A DNA stretch of 25,908 nt from a virus. Location of the stretch: the IMG/VR virus record IMGVR_UViG_3300017987_000328, positions 1 through 25,908 of that record; one strand, written 5' to 3'. The translations under genes were made by a program, and so were the position numbers. A model generated the notes under the pieces. It saw nothing but the letters and a program-made list of their open reading frames with translations, did no database searches and was not told the DNA's origin. Shown piece by piece: positions 1 to 7,349 of this stretch; position 1 is the stretch's first letter; each line of letters opens with the position of its first letter.

Positions 1-195
1 GAGGGACTTCCAGGCACGCCAAGAAAGAAACAGCAACCGAAATCGAAAGGATCCTCTCCGGATTTCAGCAAGGCTTTCGAGACGATCCGAGAGTTAATGC
101 CGGAGCCTGGGACTCCGTTGACGTATGATCAACAGCAAGGGTTAACCGAGATGACTGCGGGAGCGATCAAAGTCATGTATCCGATCAAGGACTGA
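1..195 (+). CDS. 3' end of an unidentified phage gene (partial)
   Basis: The reading frame is open from the first base and closes with TGA at 193-195, giving 64 C-terminal residues. The tail is basic and Gln/Lys-rich, followed by a short helical-looking segment and a stretch ending MYPIKD. No motif identifies it. Its position a few hundred bases before the portal gene would suit the C-terminus of a terminase large subunit, but that is inferred from usual phage gene order only and nothing in the residues proves it. A tRNA and a small gene separate it from the portal, which is unusual for a terminase-portal pair. The start lies outside the window. Confidence 0.6.
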   Translation, partial: EGLPGTPRKKQQPKSKGSSPDFSKAFETIRELMPEPGTPLTYDQQQGLTEMTAGAIKVMYPIKD

Positions 196-197
196 TT

Positions 198-232
198 GAT
201 TTCCTACAGTTACGATAGGCCGGTAGGAAATC
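198..232 (+). other. Perfect 10-bp hairpin after the first gene
   Basis: GATTTCCTAC at 198-207 is the exact reverse complement of GTAGGAAATC at 223-232, with a 15-base loop. It starts three bases after the stop codon of the partial gene. No T-run follows, so it is not a classical terminator. The right arm is present again at 288-297, immediately before the tRNA that begins at 299. Roles in transcript end protection, RNase processing or tRNA maturation are possible but inferred. Confidence 0.55.
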
Positions 233-298
233 GAGGGGATGAAAGACGCTAGAAAATCGGGGATATAGCGAGTTAGTAGGTAAATGAGTAGGAAATCA

Positions 299-374
299 GG
301 GAGAGTAGCACGGCGGTTAGTGCACCAGTCTTATAAACTGACGGTCATGGGTTCGAATCCCATCTCTCCTACCA
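299..374 (+). tRNA. tRNA-Ile (anticodon UAU)
   Basis: A full cloverleaf can be folded by hand. The acceptor GGGAGAG (299-305) pairs with CTCTCCT (364-370) with one G-U. The D stem is GCAC/GTGC. The anticodon loop CTTATAA (330-336) reads UAU. The T arm is ATGGG-TTCGAAT-CCCAT (347-363), the discriminator is A371 and CCA is encoded (372-374). The outermost anticodon-stem pair is a C-A mismatch. UAU reads the rare Ile codon AUA; most bacteria use a modified CAU tRNA for it, while UAU versions are seen in phages. It could support translation of phage messages rich in AUA. Confidence 0.87.
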
Positions 375-491
375 GAACTCAACGACTATTGCCTGTTTAG
401 TTATAAGGGAGAATTGTCAGATTTTGTCAAGTTAAGAAATTCATGCCGAGACAGAAGATGTCAGATTTACGAGGTAATACGGAGGAATTGA

Positions 492-875
492 ATGGGAAAG
501 GTATTCTGCAAGGATTGTAAGTATATGGTAGTACATATCTTATTTGATCCCATAAATAGATGCAATTCACCCAAAAGAGGAATTACGGATTATGTAACGA
601 ATTATCCCCCATCATGCGCAAGTCTTAATCCTAAAGGTGAATGCAGTTTGTACGAACCTAAAGATCCGGAACCAACATGGAAATGTAGGTTGTTTGGGCA
701 TCGAATGGTAGGCTCGGAAGGTTTGAGAGGTGGTGTTAGCTATAGGGGAGTAGCAGGCCCATCAGTATGCCGATGGTGTGGGTTGAGGAGGTCCGGTGTT
801 GACTGGCCTCGCCCTGATCCTCCACCGCCGATTGTTCCAAAACCGCCAGCACCAGAACCGGGAAGAATCGCCTAA
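492..875 (+). CDS. Small cysteine-rich hypothetical protein
   Basis: This is a 127-residue protein of unknown function. The start is supported by GGAGG (481-485) with good spacing to ATG 492. It begins with a CxxC pair in a short CKDCKY stretch and has further Cys residues near 24, 42, 51, 65 and 93-96 (CRWC), so one or more metal-binding knuckles are plausible. The last 25 residues are Pro-rich and probably disordered. N-termini of the CKDCKY type are seen in small phage zinc-knuckle proteins. It stands alone between the tRNA and the portal gene, and its DNA looks more AT-rich than the structural genes. No function is assigned. Confidence 0.75.
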   Translation: MGKVFCKDCKYMVVHILFDPINRCNSPKRGITDYVTNYPPSCASLNPKGECSLYEPKDPEPTWKCRLFGHRMVGSEGLRGGVSYRGVAGPSVCRWCGLRRSGVDWPRPDPPPPIVPKPPAPEPGRIA

Positions 876-955
876 TCGATAGAAGGTAGATGATAAATAA
901 ATCAGTCGTGAAGTCATTCGATGATTAAACGATGAAATCAAAAAGGAGAAACGAT

Positions 956-2443
956 ATGGCAAAGAGTAAAGAGGAAAAACAATCGAAGACCAAGGTTAAA
1001 GCCTATATTCTAGGAGACGGGGAGCTGCTTTCAGCAGACACCCTCGAACGATATCGGCTGAAACGAGAAGATGAATCATCGGAAGTCAAAAGTCGGGCAT
1101 TATCGAAGACTGCATCGAGAGAGTTGGGACGTAAAGGTATTGTTATGCCTCCAGTGAATTATGCTTCCCTTGTCAATCTGCTGGACGCAAATACCTGGCA
1201 TAGCAAGTGCGTGAGGGTCAAGGCTCAGGACACGATCGGTCACGGTTGGTTCCTTGAATCCGACACGGACGATGAGGGGAACGCTACCGGATCTGAAGAG
1301 AATTACAACAAGCTATGGAAGTTTTTCGAGGAAGCTGCGATCGAAGACGGTGATACCCTGTTGAATACTATTGATGAACTTCTGATCGATTACGATTCCA
1401 TAGGGGTAATGAGCATGGAACTAATCAGGGCTGATCGGAATGAAGGAGATCCGGTTGGACTGGCTCATATCCCAGGTGATACCGTGTACCGACATAAGGA
1501 TAAGAAAAGGCTGGTGCAAAAAGTCGGGACAAAAGAGGTCTGGTTCAAACGTGCTGGTGTCAAAGAAGTAATGGATAAAGAAACTGGCGAGTTCGATAAA
1601 AGTATTGATTTCACGAAGTCGGCCACGGAAATCATCTATTGGAAGAACTATACTCCCAGGTCGGAACTGTACGGCCTGCCTCAGATTTGGCCAGCGCTCG
1701 GAGCGATCCTGGGAGATATGAATCAGAGGGATTACAACATCTCATTTTTCGAAAACCACGCGGTACCACAGTTCGCGGTGATTGTAGAAGGTGGGGATCT
1801 GGATCCGGAAGTCGAGGCAACGATCAAGGATTACTTCGAGCATAAGATCAAAGACAATCCGCATTCCACGCTGATCATGACAGTGCCACCGAAGGAAGCC
1901 CATCAGAAGGAAGGGGTTAAGATCCGGTTCGAGAAGTTAGCGGTCGATATCAAAGAAGCTCATTTTAGACTCTACCGGATGGACGTTAGGAACGAAATCT
2001 TGGCTGCGCATGCTGTTCCCCTATATCGCCTTGGGATTGCAGAGAAAGGGGATTTGAACTCCAGCACTGCTCGGTACTCGAATGAGATTTACAAGTTTCA
2101 AGAAATAGATCCTCGCCGGCAAATGATTGAGGATAAGATCAACCTCTTTGTTGTTCGCGAAGGCTTTGGCATCACTGATTGGCGGTTCCGGTTGCAAGAG
2201 CTGGATATCTCCGATATCAGGGAAGATTCGGAAATGTACGGGAAGATGATCGACAAAGCCATAAGAACACCGAATCAAGTCCAGGAAGCCCTCGGGTACG
2301 AGAAGTCGGAAGACCCGGCGATGGACATGTATTACCTGAACGGCGCTCCTGTCAGTAAGCTCGGAATGGAGACAGAGGAACGAGCTCGGGAAATCGCTGG
2401 CCGGCAGAATGCCGACGAAGGTAAAGAAGAAGAGGATTCATAG
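956..2443 (+). CDS. Portal protein
   Basis: This is a 495-residue protein forming the dodecameric DNA gate at one head vertex, to which the tail machinery attaches. The sequence fits the phage portal family (PBSX/HK97-like). Features are an N-terminal conserved helix region, a central block with the YGLPQIWPALGAIL segment and an FFENHAVPQ segment (about residues 235-285), and a C-terminal helical part around RNEILAAHAVPLYRLG and a SSTARYSNEIYKF stretch. The C-terminus is acidic and disordered. I chose ATG 956 over the in-frame ATG 932 because AGGAG at 944-948 lies seven bases before it. It heads the head operon and is followed by the nuclease-like gene and the gpF-like gene. Confidence 0.9.
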   Translation: MAKSKEEKQSKTKVKAYILGDGELLSADTLERYRLKREDESSEVKSRALSKTASRELGRKGIVMPPVNYASLVNLLDANTWHSKCVRVKAQDTIGHGWFLESDTDDEGNATGSEENYNKLWKFFEEAAIEDGDTLLNTIDELLIDYDSIGVMSMELIRADRNEGDPVGLAHIPGDTVYRHKDKKRLVQKVGTKEVWFKRAGVKEVMDKETGEFDKSIDFTKSATEIIYWKNYTPRSELYGLPQIWPALGAILGDMNQRDYNISFFENHAVPQFAVIVEGGDLDPEVEATIKDYFEHKIKDNPHSTLIMTVPPKEAHQKEGVKIRFEKLAVDIKEAHFRLYRMDVRNEILAAHAVPLYRLGIAEKGDLNSSTARYSNEIYKFQEIDPRRQMIEDKINLFVVREGFGITDWRFRLQELDISDIREDSEMYGKMIDKAIRTPNQVQEALGYEKSEDPAMDMYYLNGAPVSKLGMETEERAREIAGRQNADEGKEEEDS

Positions 2444-2503
2444 CCGAATATTCGTACTGTAGATTTGGCAATGAGGTAAACTGAAAACGGGAGGATGGAG
2501 ACG

Positions 2504-2971
2504 ATGACGCACGAGGAAGTAACGAAAAGAATTGAACAATGGTTGATTAAGACAAAGCGATGCTCGTTTTCGTTTGTGGAATTACGCAGTTTTACCGATT
2601 CTGGTGAAATACCGGATAACATAGGCTGGCGTTGCACTGATCAAGTATCGATTCTTGTGGAGGCAAAGATATCGAAGACTGATTTTATGTCGGATCAAAA
2701 GAAACCGTTCCGACAGAACCCGATGACGGGTGTCGGTAATTATCGATACTATGCTTGCCCTCCGGATGTGATACATCCAGAGTGGTTACCCGCACAGTGG
2801 GGGTTGTTGTACCTCTATCCGACGTTGATTCGGGTAATCCAGGAAGCAGAACCTTTTCTGCAGCCTATAGTCGGAATGAATGAGAGACCAATATTGATGA
2901 CGGCTCTTCGCCGAGTCCATATCCGTGGTGACCTGCAGAAGATTTATGATCGGAGGACTGTACCTAAATGA
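2504..2971 (+). CDS. MmcB-like PD-(D/E)XK nuclease-fold protein
   Basis: This is a protein of 155 residues. The stretch with Asp46, then Glu53-x-Lys55 (VEAKIS), followed by a TDFMSDQKK block and an RYYACP block with a WGLL strand, matches the layout of MmcB-type proteins, a branch of the PD-(D/E)XK nuclease fold linked to DNA repair. The core residues for metal binding are present, so catalysis is possible but unproven. ATG 2504 is preferred to ATG 2495 because GGGAGG (2489-2494) would directly abut the earlier start. The stop overlaps the next start (ATGA), so it is translationally coupled to the gpF-like gene. Its place between portal and head-morphogenesis genes is unusual. It may act in DNA packaging or end processing, which is inference. 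Confidence 0.65.
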   Translation: MTHEEVTKRIEQWLIKTKRCSFSFVELRSFTDSGEIPDNIGWRCTDQVSILVEAKISKTDFMSDQKKPFRQNPMTGVGNYRYYACPPDVIHPEWLPAQWGLLYLYPTLIRVIQEAEPFLQPIVGMNERPILMTALRRVHIRGDLQKIYDRRTVPK

Positions 2972-3786
2972 ACAACACGATTATTGACGCTCAGGACCAA
3001 CGTATCGCTATCCATGTGCTGCAGCAGACCGGCGAGATGCCGGCATTCTACTCGGTACCGAAGAAACAGCTCAAGCTCGAAAAAGCGTTCATTGCGGAAA
3101 TGCGGAAGGGGCTGGAAGGTCTCGGGACTGTTCTCTTGCAGCATGTCCACCGGAAGGATCGAATCCTCTCTCCAGAGAATCTGTTCGGGTATTTCGAAGC
3201 GGATCTGATGAAGAGGGCTACCAGCTTGGAAGAGGCATACAGCACGCACATGGGCATCGGCATGGAAATGGGATTCATGCGCGGAGCGACCGAGGTGAAA
3301 GAATTGATCGGAGTCACGATGAATTGGGATTTGAAGAATCCGGCTGTCCAGAGGATCCTCCAGGAACAGTCGTTTGTGGCATCAGAAGCAACAATGAACC
3401 GTATGATTAGCGATATTGATACCATCCTCAGACGCGGGTATGATCGAGGGCTCAGTGGCGACCAGGTGGCCAGATTACTCGATCAGAAGTTCTACGAGCT
3501 GAAGCATCAACGACTCGAATTCATCAGCCGGACGGAAATCGGCAGTGCTCAGAACCAGGGTGCGATGATGACTTACGATGAGGCTGATATTCAGAATATT
3601 CAGTGGTTGGCCACGAAAGACGGTCGGACGCGGTATAGTCACCTGCTGGAACACGCAAAAGTAATCAAGCGCGGAGACCGATTCCCGACGACAGGGCTAT
3701 TACATCCTGGCGACAAGTCCGGAGATATCTCGGAGTGGGTAGCCTGCAGGTGCGCTGTCAGGGCTAAAGTGAAAGTTCCGAAATAG
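2968..3786 (+). CDS. Mu gpF / SPP1 gp7-type head morphogenesis protein
   Basis: This is a 272-residue minor head protein. The C-terminal third carries the family pattern: RTEIGSAQNQGAM (about 191-203), then WLATKDGRTRYSH (about 213-225), a PGD motif and CRC near the end. Proteins of this family bind the portal and enter the procapsid in small numbers, and SPP1 gp7 influences DNA ejection. The N-terminal half is helical and variable, as usual. The start overlaps the upstream stop by four bases. A non-coding gap with a promoter candidate and an operator follows, so this is the last gene of the first head block. Confidence 0.85.
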   Translation: MNNTIIDAQDQRIAIHVLQQTGEMPAFYSVPKKQLKLEKAFIAEMRKGLEGLGTVLLQHVHRKDRILSPENLFGYFEADLMKRATSLEEAYSTHMGIGMEMGFMRGATEVKELIGVTMNWDLKNPAVQRILQEQSFVASEATMNRMISDIDTILRRGYDRGLSGDQVARLLDQKFYELKHQRLEFISRTEIGSAQNQGAMMTYDEADIQNIQWLATKDGRTRYSHLLEHAKVIKRGDRFPTTGLLHPGDKSGDISEWVACRCAVRAKVKVPK

Positions 3787-3837
3787 TAGAACCGTCCCCG
3801 TACCCTCTTCAGCCATTGGTTATTACGTAGTAAACTA

Positions 3838-3855
3838 TGACAACTATCGTGTTCA
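3838..3855 (+). promoter_or_regulatory. Operator-like palindrome, site 1
   Basis: TGACAACTATCGTGTTCA is an imperfect copy of the 18-bp palindrome TGACAACTATAGTTGTCA. The same element occurs at 7150-7167 and, on the other strand, at 25887-25904. All three lie in intergenic DNA near probable transcription starts. A phage repressor or activator site is the simplest reading; the cognate regulator is not in the window. Confidence 0.6.
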
Positions 3856-3871
3856 ATTTTGCTATAAAACC

Positions 3872-3900
3872 TTGACATAAGAACTAACATATATTAGACT
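3872..3900 (+). promoter_or_regulatory. Promoter candidate for the SNF2 cassette
   Basis: TTGACA (3872-3877) is followed after 17 bases by TAGACT (3895-3900), which matches four of six bases of TATAAT. The pair lies 40 bases before the SNF2 start and just downstream of operator site 1. An exact -35 with optimal spacing supports it; the -10 is moderate. Confidence 0.55.
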
Positions 3901-3939
3901 TAAAACATAGGAAATATACCAAACACGAAGGAGAAAACG

Positions 3940-5898
3940 ATGGTTCTTACTCACGTAGATGGTAAGTTCCTTTGGGAAGGCGGATTCGAGGAACGGTTTA
4001 TTCCGAAAGAAGCCCGATTCAGGTGGGACCCTCACGGTAATGATTGTGGGCAACCAAAGACCTGGTGGACAGATGACCCTCAGCAAGCAATCCGCTTGAT
4101 CGACTACGCAATCCCTGAAACCCGCGCCGTGCTGGAACAGAGGGAGACCGAGCTAAAAGCCACGATCGAAGCGAGTAAGGCGACGGTCGTTGATATTGAC
4201 ATCCCTGCACCTGAAGGGCTGGAGTACATGCCCTTCCAGAAGGCGGGGATAGCTTTTGGAATACCGCTTACCAACGTCCTTATCGGTGACGAGATGGGAC
4301 TCGGAAAAACGATTCAGGCGCTGGGGCTTATCAATGTTGACGAGACAGTAAAAAGAGTCTTGGTTATCTGCCCTGCCTCCCTTCGATTGAACTGGCAAAG
4401 AGAAGCGGAGAAGTGGCTGGTCAGGCCGATGACGATTGGTATTGCCGATAGTAAGAACGGATGGCCTCATTGGGCAGAGATGGTAATTATCAATTATGAC
4501 ATTCTCGAAAAATACCACGATGTTCTCAGAGCCCAACAGTGGGACATGATGATTTGCGATGAAGTACATCTGTTGAAGAACCCGAAGACCCTCCGGACAG
4601 TCAATGTCTTCGGTCGATGGGCTCGGAAAGTCGAGGATCAGGTCGAGCCGATACCGGCAAAAAGACGGGTTTTCCTTACCGGAACACCGATAGTCAATCG
4701 CCCGATCGAAATGTGGCCGATGTTGAAGTCGGCAGAGGTCTTCACCAACTGGAAATTCTACGTAGAAAGATATTGTGACGGCTGTCAGACCAGATATGGA
4801 TGGGACGTAAAAGGCGCAAGCAATCTTCCGGAGCTGCAGGAGAAGTTGAGGTCAACCTTTATGGTGCGCCGGTTAAAGAAAGACGTCATGGCGGATCTTC
4901 CACCGAAACGACGGCAGGTAATCGAATTGCCGGCCAACGGTTGCTCCCAGGTAATCACGGAAGAGCGCCAAGCATGGGAACGGCAGAAGGAGGTCGTTCA
5001 ACAGCTTCAAGTCGCCGTTGAACTTGCAAAAGCCAGTGATGACCCTCAAGACTACAAGGAAGCGGTTCAAGCCCTCAAATCCGGCATCACCGCTGCTTTC
5101 AATGATATGGCCAAAGCTCAGTACAATGTGGCAATAGCCAAAGTTCCGTATGTGATAGAGCATCTGAGGGAAGCCATTGACAGTTCCGGGAAGATTGTTG
5201 TCTTTGCCCATCACCATGACGTGACCGATGCAATCATGGAAGCCTTCGAAGGACAAGCTGTAAGGCTTGATGGCCGAGATAAGATGGCTGACCGGCAGGA
5301 GTCGGTAGATCGGTTCCAAGGTGATCCGAGTTGCAAGCTGTTCGTTGGTTCGATTGGTGCTGCAGGAGTGGGTATCACTCTGACGGCTTCAAGCCATGTT
5401 GTTTTCGCCGAACTTGATTGGGTGCCAGGTAATCTCAGTCAAGCCGAAGACCGGTGCCACCGAATCGGGCAGGAGGAATCGGTGCTGGTTCAGCATATCG
5501 TACTCGAAGAATCGCTCGACGCAACGATCTCTCACAGGGTTGTCGAGAAGCAGGCTGTGATCGATAAAGCGCTTGACGATGAGATCGAAATCAAACGGAC
5601 ACCGATAGCTCCGACAGTAATCACGAAGACAGCTACCAGCAGCACCAGTCGGAAGGATATCGCGGAAGAAGCCGAGAAGATGACCGGAATCGAAATCGCC
5701 GAAATTCACGCAAATCTCCGTTTTCTGGCGATGCGGTGCGACGGCGCTCATGCAATGGACGGAATAGGATTTAACAAGTACGATGCTCCGATAGGACGCG
5801 ATTTGGCCTCAAGGCCGACGTTGACTCCGAAACAGGCTGCTTTAGGCAAACGGATATGTAAGAAGTATCAAGGGCAGTTGAGTTCGGTATTTGCATAG
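3940..5898 (+). CDS. SNF2-family DNA helicase/translocase
   Basis: This 652-residue superfamily 2 ATPase probably moves on or remodels DNA during phage replication or recombination. Visible motifs are Walker A GDEMGLGKT (116-124), motif Ia around VICPASLRLNW, DEVH box (207-210), motif III LTGTP (246-250) and motif VI QAEDRCHRIGQ (501-511). Overall order and length resemble SMARCAL1/annealing-helicase-like phage proteins. An N-terminal stretch (about 1-60) with the FRWDPHG and WWTDDPQQA elements may be a substrate-recognition part. The C-terminal ~100 residues (LTPKQAALGKRICKKY) lie outside the helicase core. AAGGAG sits just before ATG 3940. It leads a four-gene cassette placed between two head gene blocks. 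Confidence 0.9.
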   Translation: MVLTHVDGKFLWEGGFEERFIPKEARFRWDPHGNDCGQPKTWWTDDPQQAIRLIDYAIPETRAVLEQRETELKATIEASKATVVDIDIPAPEGLEYMPFQKAGIAFGIPLTNVLIGDEMGLGKTIQALGLINVDETVKRVLVICPASLRLNWQREAEKWLVRPMTIGIADSKNGWPHWAEMVIINYDILEKYHDVLRAQQWDMMICDEVHLLKNPKTLRTVNVFGRWARKVEDQVEPIPAKRRVFLTGTPIVNRPIEMWPMLKSAEVFTNWKFYVERYCDGCQTRYGWDVKGASNLPELQEKLRSTFMVRRLKKDVMADLPPKRRQVIELPANGCSQVITEERQAWERQKEVVQQLQVAVELAKASDDPQDYKEAVQALKSGITAAFNDMAKAQYNVAIAKVPYVIEHLREAIDSSGKIVVFAHHHDVTDAIMEAFEGQAVRLDGRDKMADRQESVDRFQGDPSCKLFVGSIGAAGVGITLTASSHVVFAELDWVPGNLSQAEDRCHRIGQEESVLVQHIVLEESLDATISHRVVEKQAVIDKALDDEIEIKRTPIAPTVITKTATSSTSRKDIAEEAEKMTGIEIAEIHANLRFLAMRCDGAHAMDGIGFNKYDAPIGRDLASRPTLTPKQAALGKRICKKYQGQLSSVFA

Positions 5899-5911
5899 GA
5901 GGAAAAGGAAG

Positions 5912-6358
5912 ATGGCACAAGATGTTCGAAAAACGATGTCGGACAATGACACTAAGATAATGAGGACCCAGGGTAAGCGAACGCTCGTTTATAGATGGGA
6001 CGATGCTAACTGTAAATTGAATGCGAGATATTACCGGATAGGCGGGTTCGCTATTGCGATGAAGGAGTTCGAATCCGCACCCATGATACCTGGCCCTCAA
6101 GCTAGTTTTGGCGCTATGCACCAAGTCGGGGAAACGATGTTTTACGGGAAAGGCTTTATCGGAGAGGTCGGTGAGGTCTTGGCTATTCATCAGGAAGAAT
6201 CTGACGAAGACCGGCAATGGGATGAGGTTATGAAGTTAGCTGAAAAGTATGGCCTGATCCGGCAAGCCTATGGCGGTGTTGCGGTTTTGGCACATCAGAC
6301 CGTAGAGTTCCCTGGTGCTGTGAAAAACGCAGCCAAAAAGGTTGGAGCAACTCGATGA
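5912..6358 (+). CDS. Unknown protein in the SNF2 cassette
   Basis: This is a 148-residue protein I do not recognise. It has no membrane segment or clear motif. A central part (LVYRWDDANCKLNARYY, then YRIGGFAIAMKEFES) looks like alternating strands, followed by a helical C-terminal half. ATG 5912 is preferred to the in-frame ATG 5891 because AGGAGG lies shortly before it and 5891 overlaps the SNF2 end. Its stop overlaps the start of the DUF2786-like gene (ATGA), so the three genes are likely co-translated and may work together. Confidence 0.75.
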   Translation: MAQDVRKTMSDNDTKIMRTQGKRTLVYRWDDANCKLNARYYRIGGFAIAMKEFESAPMIPGPQASFGAMHQVGETMFYGKGFIGEVGEVLAIHQEESDEDRQWDEVMKLAEKYGLIRQAYGGVAVLAHQTVEFPGAVKNAAKKVGATR

Positions 6359-6774
6359 TTGATGCAGATTTGAAGCAGAAGCTCCTGCAAATTCAAGCCC
6401 TGGCCGAACGCGGAGTCGGTGGCGAGAAAGTTAACGCAGCACGGATGTTGAAGGATCTACTCGATAAGAAAGGGCTCACTATCGAGGACTTGAACGACGA
6501 ACCGGAACGGCAGATCTACTGGTTTAAGTACAACACGGTGTACGAGAAAAATCTTGTTCATCAGATTGTTACCTCGGTTTGGCAGGCAAAATCGATCAGA
6601 TTCTACCTGAGGAAAGGGAAAGCAATGCACGGTTTCAAATTGACTGCCGAAGAGTACGAGTCTGTGAACCGCCAGCACGATATCTATCGGAAGGAACTGA
6701 AGGGAGAGATGGATATGCTGTTCTCTGCCTTCATCCAGAAGCATAAACTAGTGGCACCGGCAGAAGTTACCTAG
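6355..6774 (+). CDS. DUF2786-like protein
   Basis: This is a 139-residue protein. The N-terminal 45 residues (LALAERGVGGEK-type pattern: ALAERGVGGEKVNAARML, then LLDKKGLTIEDL) match the DUF2786 signature, a small helical domain found in many phage and bacterial proteins of unknown role. The rest contains a YWFKYNTVYEKNL strand region and a long C-terminal helix, as in longer DUF2786 proteins. It overlaps the previous gene by four bases and is probably in the same operon as the SNF2 helicase. No activity can be stated. Association with DNA-processing genes is a contextual inference. Confidence 0.75.
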   Translation: MIDADLKQKLLQIQALAERGVGGEKVNAARMLKDLLDKKGLTIEDLNDEPERQIYWFKYNTVYEKNLVHQIVTSVWQAKSIRFYLRKGKAMHGFKLTAEEYESVNRQHDIYRKELKGEMDMLFSAFIQKHKLVAPAEVT

Positions 6775-6786
6775 GAATGGGACGGA

Positions 6787-6930
6787 ATGCCGGAGCCACA
6801 GCCGAAAGTGAACCCCGAATATTTAAGAAGGCTATTCGCAATGATAGGCAACTTGGCGGATGTCCAGATCCCACAGCCGGAGAGTAGGCGCTTAGAAGCA
6901 GAAAACAACAGCGTTGAAAGTCTAGTCTAG
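6787..6930 (+). CDS. Small hypothetical protein (47 aa)
   Basis: This is a short ORF starting 12 bases after the DUF2786-like stop, with a weak purine-rich stretch before ATG 6787. The product starts MPEPQPKVNPEYLRRL, has one amphipathic helix-like segment and no Cys. It ends with TAG at 6928-6930 just before the repeat array. Close spacing in the same direction favours a real gene. Its shortness and weak ribosome site keep confidence modest. The function is unknown. Confidence 0.5.
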   Translation: MPEPQPKVNPEYLRRLFAMIGNLADVQIPQPESRRLEAENNSVESLV

Positions 6931-6943
6931 TAGACTTCTCAGA

Positions 6944-7054
6944 ATTACCAGGAATGGTAACTTTAGCCCCTTTTTGCTCTCAAGAATTACCGCCAGTGGT
7001 AACTCTGAAGAAGGATTACCAGTAGCGGTAACACTGATTACCAGTAGCGGTAAC
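6944..7054. repeat. Array of four 18-bp palindromic repeats
   Basis: Four copies of ATTACC-N6-GGTAAC start at 6944, 6986, 7015 and 7037. The last two are identical (ATTACCAGTAGCGGTAAC); the first two differ only in the central six bases. Start-to-start spacing shrinks from 42 to 29 to 22 bases. Each is an inverted repeat with TTACC/GGTAA arms, as expected for a dimeric DNA-binding protein. The array lies in non-coding DNA between the SNF2 cassette and the promoter of the head maturation operon. An operator cluster or an origin with iterons are both possible. Near 6918-6937 there is also a 7-bp hairpin (AAGTCTA/TAGACTT). Confidence 0.85.
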
Positions 7055-7149
7055 TCCACACGAACGCTCTTTATAGAAAGAAAATTGTAAGAAAGAATCT
7101 TGCCGGCTTTTGCCGGTCGCTTCCTCTAATCGTATAAACGATGCTTAAA

Positions 7150-7167
7150 TGACAACTATAGTTGACA
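7150..7167 (+). promoter_or_regulatory. Operator-like palindrome, site 2
   Basis: TGACAACTATAGTTGACA contains the perfect 12-bp palindrome CAACTATAGTTG. Its last six bases are the -35 hexamer of the promoter at 7162-7190, so a bound protein would compete with RNA polymerase. It is the same element as sites at 3838 and 25887. Confidence 0.7.
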
Positions 7168-7190
7168 GGTTTTAAGAATTATGGTATTGT
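7162..7190 (+). promoter_or_regulatory. Sigma70-type promoter for the tRNA and head operon
   Basis: TTGACA (7162-7167), 17 bases, TATTGT (7185-7190; four of six consensus bases). Transcription would start a few bases later, just ahead of the tRNA at 7209. The -35 overlaps operator site 2. Confidence 0.75.
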
Positions 7191-7208
7191 GTTGACCAAA
7201 GGACGCCG

Positions 7209-7283
7209 TGCAGGGAAGTTGTTGGCAACTCGCCGAGCTTCATAACCTCGGATTCGCGGGTTCGATTCCCGCCCCTGCTACCA
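7209..7283 (+). tRNA. tRNA with CAU anticodon (Met, initiator-like or Ile2), atypical D arm
   Basis: The 3' half is canonical: T arm GCGGG-TTCGATT-CCCGC (7256-7272), acceptor strand CCCTGCT, discriminator A7280 and encoded CCA (7281-7283). The 5' acceptor TGCAGGG (7209-7215) pairs except for a T-T at the first position. The anticodon loop TTCATAA (7239-7245) reads CAU. The D arm is short: GTTG/CAAC leaves a four-base loop, or AGTT/AACT leaves six bases. The pair closing the anticodon loop is C-C. An unpaired first position is an initiator trait, but the GC-rich initiator anticodon stem is missing, so Met, fMet and Ile2 cannot be separated by eye. Confidence 0.7.
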
Positions 7284-7315
7284 AAGGATTACGGGGTAAT
7301 AGTCCCCGAAGGAAA

Positions 7316-7349
7316 AGGATAAGGAAACGGAAGTCTTGTCCTATTTTTT
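7316..7349 (+). terminator. Rho-independent terminator/attenuator after the tRNA
   Basis: AGGATAAG (7316-7323) pairs with CTTGTCCT (7335-7342) with one G-U, loop of 11 bases, followed by six T (7344-7349). A small hairpin CGGGG/CCCCG (7292-7308) precedes it. It lies between the tRNA and the ribosome site of the protease gene, so it would end most tRNA transcripts and let only readthrough reach the head genes. Confidence 0.6.

Noticed and set aside
1-195. Naming the partial gene terminase large subunit
   Set aside because: Only order suggests it; the visible C-terminal residues carry no nuclease motif.
6944-7054. CRISPR array
   Set aside because: Repeats are only 18 bp with a variable centre and gaps of 4 to 24 bases, and no cas genes are near.
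7103-7116. CCGGC-TTTT-GCCGG as terminator
   Set aside because: The stem is five pairs and is not followed by a T-run on either strand.
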